Source: Methylobacterium pseudosasicola (GTDB lineage Bacteria; Pseudomonadota; Alphaproteobacteria; Rhizobiales; Beijerinckiaceae). From it: 64,000 nt of DNA. How positions within the stretch are numbered: the stretch's first letter is position 1; the number at the start of each line of letters is the position of its first letter. The position numbers were made by a program, and so were the translations under genes. Shown one piece after another: positions 36,565-44,980 of the stretch. The notes below the pieces were generated by a model that searched no databases, was not told the origin of the DNA, and saw only the letters and a program-made list of their open reading frames with translations. The DNA lies in assembly GCF_900114535.1 (NCBI RefSeq), contig NZ_FOTK01000009.1, positions 62,001 through 126,000 on the forward strand, in the 5' to 3' direction.

Positions 36565-36942
36565 TCAGAGGGCGCGGATCAGGGCCATGCCGGCGATGAG
36601 GCCGAGCAGACCGCCCGCCACGGAGACGCCCACGTAGAGGGCGGCCAGGGCCGGCTCGCCGCGCTCGTACAGACTGATCGCGTCGAGCGAGAAGGTCGAG
36701 AAGGTGGTGAAGCCGCCCAGGATCCCGGTGGTCAAGAACAGCCGCGCCGGATGCCCGGCCGCCCCGCGCAGGGCAAAACCCTCGGCCAGCACGCCCATCA
36801 GGAACGAGCCGAGCACGTTGATCACCAGGGTCGCGAGGGGAAACCCGAAGCCCGGCAGCAGCCGGGCCACCACGACGTTGAGGCCGTGGCGGACCCCGCC
36901 GCCGAGCCCGGCGCCGAGGATGACGATGAGGGTGTTGATCAT
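36565..36942 (-). CDS. crcB: Fluoride ion exporter CrcB/FluC
   Basis: A 125-residue, four-helix inner-membrane channel that expels fluoride as an antiparallel dimer. Signatures are GAGLGGGVRHGLN, PLATLVINVLGSFLMGVL with the pore Asn, and TTGILGGFTTFSTFSLDAI with the Phe-box and Na site. The ATG at 36942 gives MINTLIVILG. The upstream leader is a fluoride riboswitch, so expression should rise when fluoride enters the cell. Confidence 0.96.
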   Translation of the reverse strand: MINTLIVILGAGLGGGVRHGLNVVVARLLPGFGFPLATLVINVLGSFLMGVLAEGFALRGAAGHPARLFLTTGILGGFTTFSTFSLDAISLYERGEPALAALYVGVSVAGGLLGLIAGMALIRAL

Positions 36943-37012
36943 GCCTGCCCTTCCTGTTCGGTCGGGCGGCGTCGGCACGGGGCCCCACCGCGGACGACCG
37001 GAGCGCCCGTGC

Positions 37013-37078
37013 GGTAGGAGCCATCAGCCCGGCAGGGTTGTCATGATGCCGGGCGGTTATCGGGGAGCTCCATCCCCA
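37013..37078 (-). promoter_or_regulatory. Fluoride riboswitch (crcB motif)
   Basis: On the minus strand: GGGGATGGAGCTCCCC, then GATAACCGCC, then a GCC/GGC-type stem ending GGGCTGATGGCTCCTACC. These are the conserved segments of the crcB RNA: the GAUGG hairpin, the AACCGCC junction and the CUGAUG...CCUAC end. It ends about 70 bases ahead of crcB, fitting a transcription or translation switch for fluoride export. Confidence 0.9.
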
Positions 37079-37134
37079 TCCCGGGCAGATCTAGCGCAGG
37101 ATGGGTCCGAGGGAAATCCGGGTCGGCGCCCGCA

Positions 37135-37644
37135 TCACTGGACGGCGGCGAAGTGGCTGCGCTGCTCGATCTGGGCGGCGTAGAAATCCTCGACCACCTC
37201 GCGGACCACTTCGGCCAGCTCGCGGCCGCGATGCTCGTCCAGGTGGATGTCGCTGCCGACACTCCGGCCGAGGGCGGCGCCGGCCGCGCCCGGGACCAGG
37301 CGCTCGTTGTAGCGCTGGTTCAGGCCCGAGACCGAGATGTAGTTGCTGCCGCCGAGCTCGGGGCCGTACTTGATCTTGATCTTCTGCTCGGTGTCGGTCC
37401 CGCGCAGCTTGGCGCACAGGCTGATGAAGTTGTCCTGGTCGATCTGGGCCTCGAGGCCGGTGATGCTGCCGTGGACATTGTCCTCCTCGTTGAGGACTTC
37501 GGCCATCAGGTTCAGGACGTCGACCACCGGCTCGAGTGCGCGACTGCCCTCCGCCAGCAGCTTGCGGCGGAAATCGTTGCTGCGGGCATCGGCATCCTGC
37601 AGCCGGGCGCGGAACCGGTCCTTGATGTCGGTGGCGCGGGTCAT
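37135..37644 (-). CDS. Conserved protein of unknown function
   Basis: A 169-residue cytoplasmic protein I do not recognise. The first 60 residues are helical and charged (TRATDIKDRFRARLQDADARSNDFRRKLL, then VVDVLNLMAEVLNEE), the middle has IKIKYGPELGGSNYISVSGLNQRYNERLVPG, and the end is helical (ELAEVVREVVEDFYAAQIEQRSH). No membrane segment or signal peptide. The ATG at 37644 has a strong GGGAGG site six bases ahead. A hairpin-forming palindrome lies in its leader at 37662. Confidence 0.65.
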   Translation of the reverse strand: MTRATDIKDRFRARLQDADARSNDFRRKLLAEGSRALEPVVDVLNLMAEVLNEEDNVHGSITGLEAQIDQDNFISLCAKLRGTDTEQKIKIKYGPELGGSNYISVSGLNQRYNERLVPGAAGAALGRSVGSDIHLDEHRGRELAEVVREVVEDFYAAQIEQRSHFAAVQ

Positions 37645-37661
37645 GGCGTTCCTCCCTGAGG

Positions 37662-37696
37662 CTTCGTTGTAAGGCTTCATTGTTCAGGCAACGAAG
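37662..37696 (-). promoter_or_regulatory. Inverted repeat in the leader of the unknown gene
   Basis: CTTCGTTG (37662-37669) and CAACGAAG (37689-37696), perfect 8-base arms with a 19-base spacer, end 18 bases ahead of the ATG at 37644. It could be an operator or a leader hairpin. Confidence 0.35.
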
Positions 37697-37743
37697 GTTA
37701 CGAAGCGAATTCAGGTGACGCAAGACAGTGCAAAATATTGATG

Positions 37744-37800
37744 CCTGCACAGGACTTGGGCCATTGCCTAGGAATAGTACTTGCCCAAGCCCTGTGCAGG
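37744..37800 (-). terminator. Long hairpin behind the BatD-like gene
   Basis: CCTGCACAGGGCTTGGGC (18 bases, read on minus) pairs with its complement across a 21-base loop. The single irregularity is a G-U wobble in the minus-strand RNA but an A-C mismatch in the plus-strand RNA, so selection appears to favour the minus-strand RNA. A weak U-run (ATATTTTG) follows. It probably ends the MoxR/VWA operon and stands just behind its last stop. Confidence 0.6.
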
Positions 37801-37804
37801 GGTT

Positions 37805-39289
37805 TCAGGCCGCCGGCCCGTCGAGGGGTGCGAGCCGGTCCGGTCCGGAGGCGGTCGGCAGGACTTCGGATCGCGACAGGGCGCGCGCCAGGGCTGGCAG
37901 ATCCGGGGCGGGGGCGCCCGCGGTTCCGAATACCGCCCGGTCGAGGGCGGCGAGCGGCGCGGCGAGATCGGGCCGCGCCTGCCAGATCCGGGCGAGGTCC
38001 GGAGCTTCCCGGCGGGCGGCCTCCAGGGCGGCGCGGAACCCGGCCGGATCGCCTGCGCGGGCGGCCCGGTTCAGGGCCCGGCGGCTGGCGGCGGAGAGGC
38101 GCAGGCGCGGCCGGCCGGTGCCGTAACCGATCAGGGCGAGGCCGAGGCCGAAGGTGGCGAGCGCCGCGGCGGCGGCGACCAGGGGCGACGGGACGGGTGG
38201 CGGCGCCCGGTCGCCCTCCCGATCGGGCAGGCCGCCGCCGATCTGGCGGGCCGGGATTTCGGCCTCGCGCATGGTGCGGGTGTTGGTGTCGAACCACGGG
38301 ATCGCGATGGCGTCGAGAGGGATCACCTCGGGCACGCCGGGCTTCACGTCCCATTGATAGGTCGCCCGGGCCACGGGGCCGGAGGGCGTCAGCAGGGTCT
38401 CGCGGGTGACCGGGCCGGCGAAGGTGAGGATGCCGCGGGTGCGCATCACCGGCCGGGGCGGAAGACCCTCGGCGACCATGCCCTGCACCTCCAGGGTGAC
38501 GATCCGCCGGGTGGTCTCGCCGAGCTTTACGGTCTCGGGGTCGGGGCTCCAGGAATCCGTGACTGCCACGTCCCGGGCGGGCAGCCACCAGGGTTCCTTG
38601 GCGTCCGGGCCGCCGGACGCCTCGGTCCAGCGCGCCACCGGGAACGGGATCGGCTTCGAGCGCACCTCGACCACCCGCCGCTCGCCGAAATCGTTGACCG
38701 TGAGCTTGTGGGTGAAGGGCTCGATGATGAAGTCGCCCGCATGGTGCGGGAAGACCGCCACGGTGCGGTCGAACGCGATGGCGCTCTGACCGTCCGGCAG
38801 CTTGGTCTTGCTCCAATGGTCGCGGCCGAGCTGGGTCCAAGAGAAATTCGCGAGCGAAGGCTGGACCACCTCCTCCAGCAGGATCGGCTGCTTGTAGACC
38901 CCCCGGATCTTCAGCAGCACCATCTCGCGGGCGAAGGGCGCGCTGTTGCCGTTGAACTCCGCGGTGACCGTGAGGCTGAGGTCGCCGGGCTCGATCTCGG
39001 CCTGGGCCGGGAGGGGAGCGAGGAGCGTGAGGAGCAGGACGTAGCTCTGTCGCCTCCGGCTACGGCTTCCAGTGCTCCCCCATCGCGTTATGCAGGCCGC
39101 GACGGGCTCCCTCTCCCGTGCGGGAGAGGGTTGGGGTGAGGGACCAGGACTTTCCGGAAAAGTCGCATCCCTCACCCTGTCCCTCTCCCGCACGGGAGAG
39201 GGGACCCGCGCCGCATCCGGCGACATGGCCATCCGGCAGCTCGCCAAGGGGGCCAAAAGCGGGCGGAAAAAGTCCCAAAAAACTACCAC
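37805..39289 (-). CDS. BatD-like exported protein of the MoxR/VWA operon
   Basis: A periplasmic protein of about 495 residues if the GTG at 39289, overlapping the TPR gene's stop, is used. The real signal peptide (SYVLLLTLLAPLPAQA, about 39000-39050) is followed by Ig-like beta domains (EPGDLSLTVTAEFNGN, LLKIRGVYKQPILLEE) and a C-terminal membrane helix (VAAAAALATFGLGLALIGYG) with a helical tail, the BatD layout. The first 75 residues are encoded largely by a family C repeat, and no ATG or GTG lies between repeat and signal peptide, so the true start is unclear. Last gene of the operon. Confidence 0.75.
   Translation of the reverse strand: MVVFWDFFRPLLAPLASCRMAMSPDAARVPSPVRERDRVRDATFPESPGPSPQPSPAREREPVAACITRWGSTGSRSRRRQSYVLLLTLLAPLPAQAEIEPGDLSLTVTAEFNGNSAPFAREMVLLKIRGVYKQPILLEEVVQPSLANFSWTQLGRDHWSKTKLPDGQSAIAFDRTVAVFPHHAGDFIIEPFTHKLTVNDFGERRVVEVRSKPIPFPVARWTEASGGPDAKEPWWLPARDVAVTDSWSPDPETVKLGETTRRIVTLEVQGMVAEGLPPRPVMRTRGILTFAGPVTRETLLTPSGPVARATYQWDVKPGVPEVIPLDAIAIPWFDTNTRTMREAEIPARQIGGGLPDREGDRAPPPVPSPLVAAAAALATFGLGLALIGYGTGRPRLRLSAASRRALNRAARAGDPAGFRAALEAARREAPDLARIWQARPDLAAPLAALDRAVFGTAGAPAPDLPALARALSRSEVLPTASGPDRLAPLDGPAA
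39107..39205. repeat. Family C repeat pair inside the BatD-like 5' region
   Basis: CCCTCTCCCGTGCGGGAGAGGG and its partner copy CCCTCTCCCGCACGGGAGAGGG enclose TTGGGGTGAGGG...CCCTCACCCTGT. The unit recurs at 55257. It has no stop codon in the frame of the BatD-like gene. Confidence 0.85.
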
Positions 39290-40203
39290 GGGTTGCTCCC
39301 GGCCGGGATGGCGGTGCCGGCTTCGACCCGGCGGGTCTGCTCGGCGCGCAGGCGCAGCTTGAGGAAGCGGCCGGGATCATCCGGCAGGGTCTGGAGCCAG
39401 AGCCGGTCCGGGCGGATCTCGTGGGCCTCGAAGCTCTTGGTCACCCGGCGGACCTCGCGCTCGGGGGCTTCCGCGACCATGGCGGCGCCGCCTCCCGTGC
39501 GACCGCGCCCGGCGGCGTCGCCGGCCGAGCCCCGGGCCTGGCCCTTGCCGGCATCGATCGATTGCTGCTCGGCCTTGCCGCGGCGGGCGACCTTGCTGTT
39601 GCCGGGCAGCGAGGCGCTGGCGTTGGATTCCTTGTTGCCGGCCAGGCCCTCGCCGCTCGAGGCAGCGTTGATGTCGTTGTTCTGGTCTTGGTTGGCGGTG
39701 TTGTTGTAGCGGGCGCCGTATTGCGCGGTGCCGTTGGCGATGCCGCCGCCGGGGCCGCGGTCGATCACCTCGGCCTGCATCCGGGCGACCAGCGAGCGGT
39801 TGGCCTGCGCGTCGGCGTCGCGCGGGTCGAAGCGGAGGGCCTCGTCGTAGGCGGCGAGCGCGCCGTCGAGATCGCCCGAGCGGGCCAGCGCGTTGCCGAG
39901 ATTGTAGCTCGCCCGCCGCCCGCCGGTGCGGAACAGGGCGATCGCCTCGCCGTAGCGGCCGGCCTCGTACAGGGCGGCGGCGCGCCAGGCGGGATCAACG
40001 ATCAGGTCGGCGGCGAGCCCGGGCAGGCCGAGCGCCATCAGCAGGCGCCCGAGCCCGGTGCGGGGCTGCGAGACGGCGAGCAGGGCCACGAGACCGAGCC
40101 CGGCCAGCGCCAGCCCGGCCATCCGGGCGAACCGCCGCCAGCCGGGGGGCAGGCCGGCGCGGATCGGGAAGGCGAGGCCGGTTTTGGGAAACAACCGCTC
40201 CAT
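39283..40203 (-). CDS. TPR-domain membrane protein, BatC/MxaK-position
   Basis: A 306-residue protein. A membrane helix (MAGLALAGLGLVALLAVS) near residue 30 is followed by TPR-like repeats (WRAAALYEAGRYGEAIALFR, YNLGNALARSGDLDGALAAYDEALRFDP) and a long low-complexity Asn/Gly/Ala-rich section (NNTANQDQNNDINAASSGEG), ending with a short conserved segment FLKLRLRAEQTRR. The position and TPR content match the BatC/BatE partner of VWA proteins. TGATG coupling with the VWA gene upstream. Confidence 0.8.
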   Translation of the reverse strand: MERLFPKTGLAFPIRAGLPPGWRRFARMAGLALAGLGLVALLAVSQPRTGLGRLLMALGLPGLAADLIVDPAWRAAALYEAGRYGEAIALFRTGGRRASYNLGNALARSGDLDGALAAYDEALRFDPRDADAQANRSLVARMQAEVIDRGPGGGIANGTAQYGARYNNTANQDQNNDINAASSGEGLAGNKESNASASLPGNSKVARRGKAEQQSIDAGKGQARGSAGDAAGRGRTGGGAAMVAEAPEREVRRVTKSFEAHEIRPDRLWLQTLPDDPGRFLKLRLRAEQTRRVEAGTAIPAGSNPW

Positions 40204-41132
40204 CACGCGCTCCTGCGGAACAGAGCCAGGGCCGGCAGGGCCGCGAGCAGCAGCAGCCAGCGGCCGAGATCCGCGTAGGCCAGCACGCCGTAGCCGCCGG
40301 CCGCGAGATGCTGGGCGGTGCCGGCCCCGACCGCGTCGAGCACCGGGCCGGGCTCGGTAATGTCGGCGACTTTTCCGCCGCCGGCCCGCACGAGCGCATC
40401 GAGGGCGGCCCGGTCGGGCTTCGGCGCGCCCGGCGGCAGCGGCTTGTCGGCGGGGACGAACAGGGCCTGGAGGCGCCAGCCGCGATCGGCGAGCGCCCGG
40501 GCCTCCCGGTCGGCCGCCGCACCGATGCCATCGCCGTCGGTGATCAGCACCACGTCGGCCGCGACCACGTCGGCTTCCGCCAGCGTCCGGCGGGCCAGGG
40601 CCAGCCCGCGCTCGGGATGGCTGCCGCGATCCGGCACGGTGTCGGCGTCGAGGGCGAACAGGGTCGTGCCAAAACTGTCCCGGTCGGTGGTGGGCGAGGC
40701 GGCGAGGTAGGCGTCGCCGGCATAGACCACCAGGGACACGGCCCGGGTGCCGGCGGCCTCGGCGATCGCGGCGGCGGCCTGGCGGACGCCCTGGAGGTTG
40801 CCGCCCTCGGTGACCGAGCGGGACAGGTCCACGACGATCACGGTCTCGTCGAGATTGCGGAAGGTCGCCGTGTCCTGACGCTCCAAAGCGGGTCCGGTCA
40901 GTGCCAGCGCGATCGCTCCGGCCACCAGGGCGGCGGCTCGGTTGGCCTGCCGCCGTCCGCCGAGCACGGCGCCGGTGCGGGCGAGATGGGCCATCAAGGC
41001 CGGATCCACCGCCCGCCCCCAATCGCCCAGCGGCGCCGCCCGCCAGGCAGCGCGGAGCGCCAGCAGGGCCACGACCGGGATGGCCAGGAACCACCAGGGG
41101 CGCAGGAACGCGAAGGCGTCGAGGGCGCTCAT
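40203..41132 (-). CDS. Membrane VWA-domain protein (BatB/MxaL-like)
   Basis: A 309-residue protein starting MSALDAFAFLRPWWFLAIPV, with an N-terminal membrane pair, a von Willebrand A domain with the MIDAS motif VIVVDLSRSVTEGG and ADVVLITDGDG, and a C-terminal helix (WLLLLAALPALALF). It probably works as a metal-dependent adhesion or insertion factor with the MoxR ATPase. A family B inverted repeat lies between it and the VWA gene upstream. The GAGG ahead of 41132 supports this start. Confidence 0.85.
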   Translation of the reverse strand: MSALDAFAFLRPWWFLAIPVVALLALRAAWRAAPLGDWGRAVDPALMAHLARTGAVLGGRRQANRAAALVAGAIALALTGPALERQDTATFRNLDETVIVVDLSRSVTEGGNLQGVRQAAAAIAEAAGTRAVSLVVYAGDAYLAASPTTDRDSFGTTLFALDADTVPDRGSHPERGLALARRTLAEADVVAADVVLITDGDGIGAAADREARALADRGWRLQALFVPADKPLPPGAPKPDRAALDALVRAGGGKVADITEPGPVLDAVGAGTAQHLAAGGYGVLAYADLGRWLLLLAALPALALFRRSA

Positions 41133-41185
41133 GCGGGCTGCCTCGCGACGGGTGATGTCTCGCCCCGCCCGAAATTTGCGCGCGC

Positions 41186-41371
41186 CCTCCCTCCCCCCTC
41201 TGCGGGGGAGGGTGGCCCCTGCGTCAGCAGGGGTCGGGAGAGGGGAGCGACGCTTCCGGAGAGGGCGCGACGGGTGCGAAACCCAGAACCGTCGCGCTGC
41301 CCCTCTTGCGGGACTTCGTCCCGGCCCCCCCTGCTGCGCAGGGTACCCTCCCCCGCAGAGGGGGGAGGGAA
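41186..41371. repeat. Family B palindromic repeats, inverted pair
   Basis: Copies at 41186-41247 and 41300-41371, opposite orientation, filling the gap between the two VWA genes. The frame of the downstream VWA gene stays open right through it. Confidence 0.85.
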
Positions 41372-41397
41372 AGGCGCGTGTGACGACAATCCGAGCA

Positions 41398-42444
41398 TCA
41401 CACCCCCCTCCGGGTCGCCAGCAGGGCCGCGGCGGCGGCGAGCGCCAGGGCGGCCGGCCAGGGCCAGAGATCCCGGCGCAGCGGTAGGGGTGGCGCCAGG
41501 GCGCGGCCGCCCTCCAGGCGGTCGATAGCGTCGGCAACTCGGACGAGGTCGTCGGTGGTGCGCACCCGGAACGCCTGGCCGCCGCTGGCCTGGGCCATGT
41601 CGCGCAGGGTCTCGGTGTCGACCACGTCCTGCTCGCCGTCGGCATCGGCCATGTCCCGGGGGCCGAGCGCGATCGTGTAGACCTTGACGCCCAGTTCCTG
41701 GGCCAGGGCGGCCACGTCCTTGGGGGCGGTCTGGCCGGCATTGTTGGCGCCGTCCGAGAGCAGGATCACGGCCTTGGCGGGCCGGGCGGCGGGCGTCACC
41801 GCGTCGGTGCCCGACTGGGTGTCCTTCGGGTCGAGCCGGCGCAGGGCCAGCCCGAGCCCGTCGCCGATGCCGGTGGAGCGGCCGCTGATGCCGATGGTCG
41901 CCTCGTCGAGGGCGCGGGCCACCGCGGCGGTGTCGAAGCTCGGCGCGGCGGCCACGTAGGCCTGGTCGGCGAAGATCACCAGGCCGATCCGGTCCCCCGC
42001 CCGGCGCCGGATGAAGTCGGTACCGACGCGCTTGACCGCGGTGAGGCGGTTCACTGTCTCGCCGTCGAGGGCGAAATCCCGCCGCTCCATCGAGCCGGAC
42101 AGGTCCATGGCGATCATGATCTCCCGGCCCGAGGCGGGGAGCGCGGCGGCCGGCATCACCAGGCGGGGACCGGACAGGGCGACGACCAGGGCCGCCCAGA
42201 GGGTCCAGATCAGGGCGGCGCGGCGGCGGCCCCGTGCGGCGAGGTCCGCGCCGGAACGCGCCCCGCCGACCAGGGTCCCGGGCACCAGCAGGGCACCGCT
42301 GCCGCCCTCCCGCTCGGCCGGGAGCAGGCGCGCGGCCAGCAGCGGCAGCGGTAGGGCGAGGAGGATCCAGGGCGCGGCGAGGTCGAAGGCCGAGGTGAGG
42401 GAAGAGAGCTGCGCCGTGAGCCAGGCGGGGAGGAGGCCGGTCAT
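41398..42444 (-). CDS. Membrane VWA-domain protein (BatA/MxaC-like)
   Basis: A 348-residue protein: N-terminal helices around AAPWILLALPLPLLAARLLP and ALIWTLWAALVVALSGP, then a VWA domain with the MIDAS DLSGSMERRDF, the Thr region and ILLSDGANNAG, and a final membrane helix (WPAALALAAAAALLATRRGV). The DLSGS is a perfect DxSxS metal site. It overlaps the DUF4381 gene by four bases (ATGA). Confidence 0.88.
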   Translation of the reverse strand: MTGLLPAWLTAQLSSLTSAFDLAAPWILLALPLPLLAARLLPAEREGGSGALLVPGTLVGGARSGADLAARGRRRAALIWTLWAALVVALSGPRLVMPAAALPASGREIMIAMDLSGSMERRDFALDGETVNRLTAVKRVGTDFIRRRAGDRIGLVIFADQAYVAAAPSFDTAAVARALDEATIGISGRSTGIGDGLGLALRRLDPKDTQSGTDAVTPAARPAKAVILLSDGANNAGQTAPKDVAALAQELGVKVYTIALGPRDMADADGEQDVVDTETLRDMAQASGGQAFRVRTTDDLVRVADAIDRLEGGRALAPPLPLRRDLWPWPAALALAAAAALLATRRGV

Positions 42445-42905
42445 GTCCGCAACCGTCCGATCAGGCGGCCGAGCTCGGCGTCGAGTCCGTCGAGGTCTGG
42501 CTCCTGGCGCCGGTAGAGCCCGTCGGCCAGAACCCGGCCAGGCCCTGTCGTGAAGAAGTCGGTGGCCAGGAGCGTGTCGAGGCGGGTCGCCCAGGCCGCG
42601 CCGGTCTCCCGGGCGGCTGCGTCCCCCGCGAGCGTCCGGGCGAGGCGGCGCAGCAGGCGGGCCTGAGCCACGAGCCGCGCCTCCGGGGCGAGGCCGCGGG
42701 TCCCGGCGAGCTCGGCCAGCGCCGCCCGGCGCAGGCTCGCCCGCGCCCGGCCGCGTAGGTAGCGGACGAGCCCGACCAGCAGTGCTGCGAGGAAACCGAG
42801 CGCCGCCGCCGCGACGATCTCCCCCTGCACCGCCCCGGCGGCGCCCCCGGGCAGGTGCAGGCCGCGGAGCTGGTCGAGGGTCGGGGCGACCTCGGCGGGA
42901 TTCAT
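42441..42905 (-). CDS. DUF4381-like membrane protein of the MoxR operon
   Basis: A 154-residue protein with one membrane helix (IVAAAALGFLAALLVGLVRYL) and a C-terminal helical domain rich in Arg, Ala and Leu (RLVAQARLLRRLARTLAG). The size, single helix and position between DUF58 and VWA genes match the DUF4381 proteins of such operons and the MxaA position of methanol-oxidation clusters. Its role is not established. Confidence 0.75.
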   Translation of the reverse strand: MNPAEVAPTLDQLRGLHLPGGAAGAVQGEIVAAAALGFLAALLVGLVRYLRGRARASLRRAALAELAGTRGLAPEARLVAQARLLRRLARTLAGDAAARETGAAWATRLDTLLATDFFTTGPGRVLADGLYRRQEPDLDGLDAELGRLIGRLRT

Positions 42906-42941
42906 CGCACCGAGCCCAGATGGCGGGGAGGTGTTCCGGCC

Positions 42942-43958
42942 TCACAGCACCGCATCGAGGCGCTCCATCAGCGGCGCGTAGGCCTCCGGCCCGGCCTCGA
43001 CGTCGAGGCGCACGCCGGCGATGCCCCGGCGGGCATAGTCGGCGAGCCGGGCCTCGGCGGTCTCGCCCGGCAGCGCTGCGGGAAGCGCGGTGCCGCGCCG
43101 GCCATCCGCGAGGGCGAAGGGATAGAAGCCGGGCGGCCGAGTGCGCTCGAAGGCGTCGCTCACCAGGATCAGCCGGATCGCGACACGCTCGGCCAGCAGG
43201 GTCAGCGTCGCATCGAAGCCCGGGCCGGGGGCGTCGATGGCGCTGGCGATGACCAGATGGCCGCCCGCGGGCAGCAGGCTGCGGGCGAGCCCCAGGGTCG
43301 GCTCCAGGGGTGCGTCGGATCCAGCGGCACCGGCCGTCTCGAGGGCGTTTGCATGCGCCTGGGCCAGGGCCCCGGTCACCGCGATCATGGCACGCTCGCC
43401 GCCGGCCGGGCGCAGCACGGTGGGCGCTCCTGCACACGCCACCGCGAGGCCGACCCGGCCGCCATCGGCCGCGACCCGCCAGCCGAGCAGCGCCAGAGCC
43501 TCGGCGGCGGCCACCGAGCGCAGGGCCCGGCGCGTCCCAAACAGCATCGAGGGCCGGAAATCGGCGAGCAGCACCACGGCGCGGTCGCGCTCGTCGTGAT
43601 GGGTGCGTACGTGCAGCTGCCCGGTGCGCGCGGTGGCGTTGCGGTCTATGAACCGGCGATCGTCGCCCTCGGACCAGAGCCGGACATCCTCCGGCTCGGA
43701 ACCGCGCCCGCGCCGCTTCGTGACGATGCCGCCGGGCAGGCCGGCGAGCGTCCGGGTCGCGGGCGCCGCGCCCCGCCGGGCGAGGTGGCGCAGGCCCATC
43801 AGGGCCTCGCCAGAGAGATGAATGCCGTTGTCTTGGGACTGGGCGAATCCCGCGCCCTGTCCGGATGCGGCGCTCCCCTCTCCCCCCCTGCTCCGCAGGG
43901 TACCCTCCCCCGCAGAGGGGGGAGGGAAATTCCGCCGCGTATTCAAAAACCCGAACAC
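42942..43958 (-). CDS. DUF58-family protein (MxaS-like)
   Basis: A DUF58 protein with RLWSEGDDRRFIDRNATARTGQLHVRTHHDERDRAVVLLADFRPSMLFGTRR, the conserved box of the family (usually RxYxxGDxxRxIDW...). It probably works with the MoxR ATPase in assembling or activating exported proteins. A GTG three bases behind the MoxR stop gives 338 residues, of which about residues 11-30 come from a family B repeat; an ATG at 43799 gives a shorter start inside the conserved part. The true start is uncertain. Confidence 0.8.
   Translation of the reverse strand: MFGFLNTRRNFPPPSAGEGTLRSRGGEGSAASGQGAGFAQSQDNGIHLSGEALMGLRHLARRGAAPATRTLAGLPGGIVTKRRGRGSEPEDVRLWSEGDDRRFIDRNATARTGQLHVRTHHDERDRAVVLLADFRPSMLFGTRRALRSVAAAEALALLGWRVAADGGRVGLAVACAGAPTVLRPAGGERAMIAVTGALAQAHANALETAGAAGSDAPLEPTLGLARSLLPAGGHLVIASAIDAPGPGFDATLTLLAERVAIRLILVSDAFERTRPPGFYPFALADGRRGTALPAALPGETAEARLADYARRGIAGVRLDVEAGPEAYAPLMERLDAVL
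43872..43927. repeat. Family B palindromic repeat, single copy
   Basis: CTCCCCTCTCCCCCCCTGCTC ... GCAGAGGGGGGAGGG with an inner CTGCTCCGCAG-type hairpin. It lies at the MoxR/DUF58 junction and is open in the DUF58 frame. Confidence 0.8.
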
Positions 43959-43960
43959 GC

Positions 43961-44980
43961 TCAGAGCGCCCGCACCCGCTGCACCAGCTCGCCGACCAGG
44001 CCGCGGGCGGTCTTGCCCTCGGCGGCGGCCCGCCAGGTCAGGCCGATCCGGTGGGAGAGCGCGTCCCGGGCGAGTTCCGTGACGTCCTCCGGGGTGACGT
44101 GGTCCCGGCCCCGCAGCCAGGCTCGGGCCTTGCCGGCCATCATCAGCGCCAGGGTGCCGCGCGGCGAGGCGGGATGCTCGATCATCGCCCGCAGGTCCGG
44201 GGCCGCCGCATCGGTGCGGGTCGCCGCCACCAGGCGGACCAGGTAGTCCTTGAGCGCCGGCGACACGTAGGTCGCCAGCGCGGCCTCCCGGGCGGCGCGC
44301 ACGTCGGCGAGCGACAGGCGCACCGGCATGGCCTCAACATGGTGGGTGATCTCGCCCTCCACGAGGTCGAGGATCGCCCGCTCGGTAGCCTCGTCGGGCA
44401 TCTCGACCACGACGTGTAGCAGGAAGCGGTCGAGCTGCGCCTCCGGCAGCGGGAAGGTGCCGGCATGCTCGATCGGGTTCTGGGTCGCCACGACCATGAA
44501 CGGGTCGGCGAGCGGATGGGTCGATCCCGAGACCGTGATCTGCCCCTCGGCCATCGCCTCGAGCAGGGCCGATTGCACCTTCGGCGGCGCGCGGTTGACC
44601 TCGTCCACCAGCACCAGGGCGTGGAACAGGGGGCCTTGCAGGAACTCGAAGCTGCCCCTGTCCTGGCGCCAGACGGTGGTGCCGGTGAGGTCGGCCGGCA
44701 TCAGGTCCGGGGTGCACTGGATGCGGGCGAACGAGCCGTCGAGCCCGTCGGCCAGCCGCTTGACGGCGCGGGTCTTGGCGAGCCCCGGCGCGCCCTCGAT
44801 CAGGAGGTGGCCGCCGGTCAGCAATCCGATCAGCAGGCGCTCGACCAGGCCGGCGCTGCCGATCAGACCGCGTTCCAGTCCGTCGCGGAGCGCCATGACC
44901 CGCCCGTACAGGGCGGCGTCCGGGGTGGCGGCATCCGGGGTGAGAGCGGCGGGCCGGCTTTCGGCGAGGGCGCCGCTCAT
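43961..44980 (-). CDS. MoxR-family AAA ATPase
   Basis: A 339-residue AAA+ chaperone-like ATPase. Walker A is IEGAPGLAKTRAVK (about residue 60), Walker B LVLVDEVNRAPPKVQ, with sensor 1 VVATQNPIEHAGTFPLPEAQLDRF and a sensor 2 region SPRGTLALMMAGKARAW. MoxR proteins act with VWA-domain partners encoded beside them to assemble protein complexes, as in methanol dehydrogenase maturation. It is first in a seven-gene operon. The ATG at 44980 is used; in-frame GTG codons upstream reach 45043. Confidence 0.93.
   Translation of the reverse strand: MSGALAESRPAALTPDAATPDAALYGRVMALRDGLERGLIGSAGLVERLLIGLLTGGHLLIEGAPGLAKTRAVKRLADGLDGSFARIQCTPDLMPADLTGTTVWRQDRGSFEFLQGPLFHALVLVDEVNRAPPKVQSALLEAMAEGQITVSGSTHPLADPFMVVATQNPIEHAGTFPLPEAQLDRFLLHVVVEMPDEATERAILDLVEGEITHHVEAMPVRLSLADVRAAREAALATYVSPALKDYLVRLVAATRTDAAAPDLRAMIEHPASPRGTLALMMAGKARAWLRGRDHVTPEDVTELARDALSHRIGLTWRAAAEGKTARGLVGELVQRVRAL

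Noticed and set aside
37805..44980. Methanol dehydrogenase (mxa) cluster proper
   Set aside because: Only the maturation-type genes are present; there is no mxaF, mxaJ, mxaG or mxaI, so I call it a MoxR/VWA operon.
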